36,608 nt of DNA from JADHUC01 sp964617665 (GTDB lineage Bacteria > Planctomycetota > Planctomycetia > Pirellulales > Pirellulaceae), in NCBI GenBank assembly GCA_964617665.1, contig CAZUAH010000083.1, positions 1 through 36,608 of the forward strand. Direction: 5' to 3'. How positions within the stretch are numbered: position 1 is the stretch's first letter; every line of letters begins with the position of its first letter. The notes beneath the pieces are model-generated. The model made no database searches and was not told the origin of the DNA. It saw only the letters and a list, made by a program, of their open reading frames with translations. Below are positions 33,735 through 36,608 of this stretch, one piece after another. Both the position numbers and the translations under genes were made by a program.

Positions 33735-34331
33735 ATGGACGCTTTGTTTTGGTCAATCATTTTGCTGGTCGTAGGAATCGGCCTACTCGGACTGGAAATC
33801 TTCATCCCGTCCGGCGGGGTGCTCGGTATCCTAGCGGTCCTCGCCGTTTTAGCGTCGCTCGTCGTCGCTTTCGCCGGACCGGACGGAGGAATGGGCGTTG
33901 GCATTACTATGCTAACCGTAACCGCGGTGCTTGTACCGCTTTTGATCGCGGCCATTATTCGCTGGTGGCCCCATACTCCGATCGGCAGAAGGATCGTATT
34001 GCACACACCGGAAAGCGAAGACGAGGTGTTGCCGCACACGGAGGAATATCAGCATCTCAAGTCGCTGATCGGCCGTCGCGGTGTAGCGAAAACCAAGATG
34101 TATCCTAGCGGTGCCGTGCTGATCGACGGGGAGCCGTACGATGCGGTGAGCGAAGGCATGGCGATCGAGTCGGGCCAGCCGATTCGCGTGATCGCTATGC
34201 GCACCAAACGCATCGTAGTGACCATTGATACGGGGGACGGCCCGCCACCAAGCGGCCAGCCGGACGTCCTTGCCCAGCCGGCCGATACGCTGGGCCTCGA
34301 ATCCCTGGAGGATCCACCGGGGATCTCCTAA
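33735..34331 (+). CDS. Short NfeD-family membrane protein
   Basis: This 198-residue protein has the NfeD core: a first helix WSIILLVVGIGLLGLEIFIPSGGVLGI, a second helix ILAVLAVLASLVVAFAG, a third ITMLTVTAVLVPLLIAAII, then a soluble OB-fold (LIGRRGVAKTKMYPSGAVLIDGEPYDAVSEGMAIESGQPIRVIAM). This short form is normally encoded directly upstream of a flotillin (FloA/YqfA); here no flotillin follows. The GGGGCG before the ATG at 33735 is a weak ribosome-binding site. It is likely the partner of the long NfeD upstream. The C-terminal 30 residues are Pro-rich. Confidence 0.9.
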   Translation: MDALFWSIILLVVGIGLLGLEIFIPSGGVLGILAVLAVLASLVVAFAGPDGGMGVGITMLTVTAVLVPLLIAAIIRWWPHTPIGRRIVLHTPESEDEVLPHTEEYQHLKSLIGRRGVAKTKMYPSGAVLIDGEPYDAVSEGMAIESGQPIRVIAMRTKRIVVTIDTGDGPPPSGQPDVLAQPADTLGLESLEDPPGIS

Positions 34332-34949
34332 GCCCGTTCTCTGACAACGAGTTAGAACAAGCCCAATTTCCCCGCGCTGCAAAACTGTATGCAACCGGCG
34401 CACGGAACGCGGATTTCGATGACGACCTAGCCTGCTGGTTGGCTGCTTGCCCATCGCCCTTGAATGAAGCCACGAAGGCGGAAAGCTCGTCGATCGTGAA
34501 GGCGGCGACTGATGGCGGTAGAGAGTTGGCGGCCGGACACGGAAATAGGGAATGAGCTGAAGCGTCGGCACCCGGTGGGGCCCGTCAGCCATCTTCAGTT
34601 TTTGGAATCGCCCCCACCCCGATTTCTTCGCTACCGCACAAGTGCACTCCGTCCACACATCGCCCGCCGAAACTCCTTTCGACCCGCTCCGTCCGCAGTC
34701 TTCTGTCAGGCTGATGCGTCGGCTGATCGGGATTCTCTGCTCGAATCTTCCCCCCAATGGTTGCACAGCCATTCCGAGCGGATAGAATGCGCGAATCCGG
34801 GCTAGGGCCAATTGCCACCTTGCCCACGTAGAGCTGCCAATTGTTCTTCGTTCCATCTGGGACCGATACCGCGAAACGGCGCATAGCGCGGGATTATCAG
34901 GCGATTGACGCCAGACTGACTACACTCGTTATCTCGATGGGAAACACAG
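34332..34949. other. Intergenic region, possible gene remnant in its first third
   Basis: A 618-bp gap with no solid gene. In one plus-strand frame (34325-34554, TGA at 34552-34554) the sequence is open and reads DFDDDLACWLAACPSPLNE then ATKAESSSIVKAA, which looks like a worn fragment of a short acidic helical protein, but it has no start or ribosome-binding site. From about 34560 the sequence has no coding character. The region separates the NfeD genes from the lower-GC methyltransferase pair and may mark an insertion border. Confidence 0.3.
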
Positions 34950-35738
34950 ATGGCAAAGCTACTCTACCCGCCACACATCGAAATCGAAAGCAACATGGTT
35001 CAATCGTTGCGCTGGCCCCGTGAACAGTTTGACTGGGTGAAGGCCCTAATGCGAGAGTCGTCTGCTCGCGCAAGCGAGTCGCTCGAAATCCTTCAGTACT
35101 ATTCTTTCGTACTGAAGGGGAACGAGTCCTATCGTCATTTCACGCGCAATACTTCCCAGATAGAAACGATCCTTGCATTTCTGGCAGATCAAGTCGGCTT
35201 GTCACTTCGAGGAAACAAATGGGCCCTTGATCTATGCGCTGGCATCGGCGCAATCACCACTCCTCTGGCAAGGTACTTTAAGGTCCTCGCGGTGGAACTG
35301 AAACAAGAGTACATCGATCTTTTCCAAGCGTACTTAGACGACACGAAGGTGAACGCAACTCACGAGATCTGCCGTAGGATTCGCCTCCTGCACGGCGACA
35401 TCAGAAAACCGAAGACTGTTGAAAGTAAGATTCGGGATATTCAGCCACATTTCGAGGCCGTGGTTACGAATCCACATTTCGACTTCATTCCACAGGCCCT
35501 GGACATTTCAGAAAAAGTGGCGACAAGAGCCATAGTAGCGGTGATGCCGCTCGATGTACTGGAGGAAACCGCCGGCGTCTATACTTATCGCAGCGAAGGG
35601 CATGAAGAGACGGTGGAAAAAGACAGAGCGTATTTGCTCGCTTTTCGCCAACGGTGGGACTTGATTGCCTTGCATCCCTTCCTTCGTCACGACGGAACCG
35701 CGCAAACCGGAGCGTTTCTGTTCACACCAAAAACCTAG
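34950..35738 (+). CDS. Class I SAM-dependent methyltransferase
   Basis: ATG at 34950; 262 residues. An N-terminal helical part (about 1-85) precedes a Rossmann core: motif I WALDLCAGIGAITTPLARYF (about 91-110), motif II LAVELKQEYIDLFQ with acidic Glu, motif III LLHGDIRKP, and motif IV AVVTNPHFDFIP. NPHF corresponds to the NPPF/NPPY catalytic signature of enzymes that methylate exocyclic or backbone amides, such as rRNA, DNA or protein N-methyltransferases. No target-recognition domain is obvious. It precedes the YdcF-like gene by 32 nt. GC is about 48 % in a sampled line against about 60 % in the A2M gene, suggesting recent transfer. The substrate is unknown. Confidence 0.85.
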   Translation: MAKLLYPPHIEIESNMVQSLRWPREQFDWVKALMRESSARASESLEILQYYSFVLKGNESYRHFTRNTSQIETILAFLADQVGLSLRGNKWALDLCAGIGAITTPLARYFKVLAVELKQEYIDLFQAYLDDTKVNATHEICRRIRLLHGDIRKPKTVESKIRDIQPHFEAVVTNPHFDFIPQALDISEKVATRAIVAVMPLDVLEETAGVYTYRSEGHEETVEKDRAYLLAFRQRWDLIALHPFLRHDGTAQTGAFLFTPKT

Positions 35739-35770
35739 ACCAGGTATCTTGAGACAAGGTGGAACCGGTC

Positions 35771-36439
35771 ATGAAGAAGTTTGACGCAATCTTAGTTCCA
35801 GGCGGAGGTCTGCTTGGAAATGGTGCGCTGTATCCGTGGGTGAAGAGCCGATTTGATGAAGCTCTCGAAATAGCAAGCCAACATGGAGCCAATTCGACTC
35901 CGCACATCATCGCGCTCAGCGGAGGAAGCTGTCACGCGAAACACCCGGACGGCGAGAACGGCTTTCCGAGATACGAATCCGTTGTTGGTGTCGAATACCT
36001 AAAGGAAAGAAACTACCCGAGTGAGAAGATCCTGTACGAAACTTGCTCGTTCGACACGCAAGGAAACGCGTATTTCGCCCGCACGATTCACACCGACATC
36101 CTCGGATTCAGAAAACTCGCAGTGGTTACCAACGACTTTCATATGCCACGTGTGCAAGCGATTTTTGATTTCGTTTTCCAGCTATCCCGTGGAGGTTCCG
36201 CCAGCGAATACCACATCGAGTACTCTAAAGTATTCAGCAATGAACTCCCCCAAAAGGCTCGCGAAGCTCGCACCCGGGACGAGTTGCTCAAGTCACAACA
36301 ATTTCCGGAACAAGTCCGCGGGATCAGCACACTTGCCCAATTCCACGAACATCTCTTCGTCGAGCACACCTGCTACAACACCGAACGATCGGCTTATCAA
36401 GTCCTACCTTCGGATGATCCTCTCACTTCTACGTATTGA
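35771..36439 (+). CDS. YdcF/DUF218 family protein
   Basis: ATG at 35771 (MKKFDAILVPGGGLLGNG) is preferred to an in-frame GTG at 35759, because AAGGTGG lies just upstream. The 222-residue protein shows the DUF218 pattern: AILVPGGG, IIALSGGSCHAKHPDG, ESVVGVEYL, YPSEKILYETCSFDTQGNAYFA, and LAVVTNDFHMPRVQAIFDFVF. E. coli YdcF is reported to bind S-adenosylmethionine, so its placement right after a methyltransferase is suggestive. Unlike many DUF218 proteins it has no TM helix, so it should be cytoplasmic. Its C-terminus carries an extra segment of about 60 residues. GC is low like its neighbour. Confidence 0.85.
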   Translation: MKKFDAILVPGGGLLGNGALYPWVKSRFDEALEIASQHGANSTPHIIALSGGSCHAKHPDGENGFPRYESVVGVEYLKERNYPSEKILYETCSFDTQGNAYFARTIHTDILGFRKLAVVTNDFHMPRVQAIFDFVFQLSRGGSASEYHIEYSKVFSNELPQKAREARTRDELLKSQQFPEQVRGISTLAQFHEHLFVEHTCYNTERSAYQVLPSDDPLTSTY

Positions 36440-36608
36440 TCTATGGAGACACGTTCAGAGGCCGTTAATGGCTGCTTGTGCATCAATTTCGACTCGTACT
36501 CAGTTGGCGTTTCGGCAGTCGATTTCTAGGTACTGGGGGTTTAGGCCTTCGTTGCCTGTAAGGCGTCAATTAGCCCTCCCGTCTCAGCGTCGTTCGGAGT
36601 GACCGAAC

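Noticed and set aside
33912..34856. A 314-codon minus-strand frame across the second NfeD gene and the intergenic region
   Set aside because: It is antisense to a clear NfeD gene and is low in recognisable domain pattern; no start signal.
1..36608. CRISPR arrays, tRNA genes and transposase genes
   Set aside because: I saw no evenly spaced direct repeats, no cloverleaf with a T-loop TTCRANNC in the right place, and no transposase or integrase-type frame anywhere in the window.

Overview
The window reads as a chromosomal segment of a planctomycete (Planctomycetota, probably Pirellulales or a related order; this is inference). The reasons are a DUF1559 protein, an adjacent DUF1800/DUF1501 pair with a Tat-type leader, a probable BBP7-like outer-membrane barrel, GC of roughly 55-60 %, short operons in both orientations, and short palindromic or GTAACCCGAAGC-type repeats that are abundant in planctomycete genomes.

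Layout. 1-1440: the 3' part of a uroporphyrinogen-decarboxylase-fold protein, convergent with an RdgB/HAM1 house-cleaning pyrophosphatase. 1508-7678: the most striking locus. It encodes a small two-TM-segment protein, an ECF sigma factor, and a 1613-residue protein that joins an anti-sigma-like cytoplasmic N-terminus, one transmembrane helix and a complete thioester-containing alpha-2-macroglobulin (A2M). Nearly the same promoter-like element precedes the first two genes. I propose that this is a protease-trap-gated ECF switch. 7740-9586: a translationally coupled type II restriction-modification pair (XcyI/Cfr9I-like nuclease and beta-class N4-cytosine methyltransferase, probable target CCCGGG). 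9692-12767: a minus-strand series of envelope proteins. 12862-16386: a GH29 fucosidase-like enzyme and a DUF1559 protein. 16669-21328: a membrane protein, a large secreted GH5-like glycosidase with an inserted carbohydrate-binding domain, and a sugar isomerase/epimerase-like protein.

21401-23059 is a tightly overlapping operon of a VOC/glyoxalase-fold protein, a two-cluster ferredoxin with an unusual insertion, and a PPSR-type (DUF299) kinase/pyrophosphorylase. 23479-27154 is an ABC exporter (ATPase and permease) followed by a secreted protein. 27257-29931 is the DUF1800/DUF1501 pair. 29988-30941 has no convincing gene. It looks like a roughly 0.9-kb structured RNA on the minus strand (ORF-less group II intron-like or another large ncRNA) bounded by inverted copies of a 25-bp planctomycete repeat. 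31290-34331 holds a promoter and two NfeD-family membrane proteins; the first carries two ClpP-like domains that both appear to lack the catalytic serine, and no flotillin follows. 34950-36439 is a lower-GC pair, a SAM methyltransferase and a YdcF/DUF218 protein, that looks recently acquired.

Functional threads are polysaccharide use (GH29, GH5-like enzyme, isomerase, URO-D-like protein, DUF1501/1800), envelope maintenance and proteolysis sensing (A2M, NfeD, ABC exporter), and genome defence (restriction-modification). Family assignments come from motif reading without database searches, so all similarity statements are from recall.
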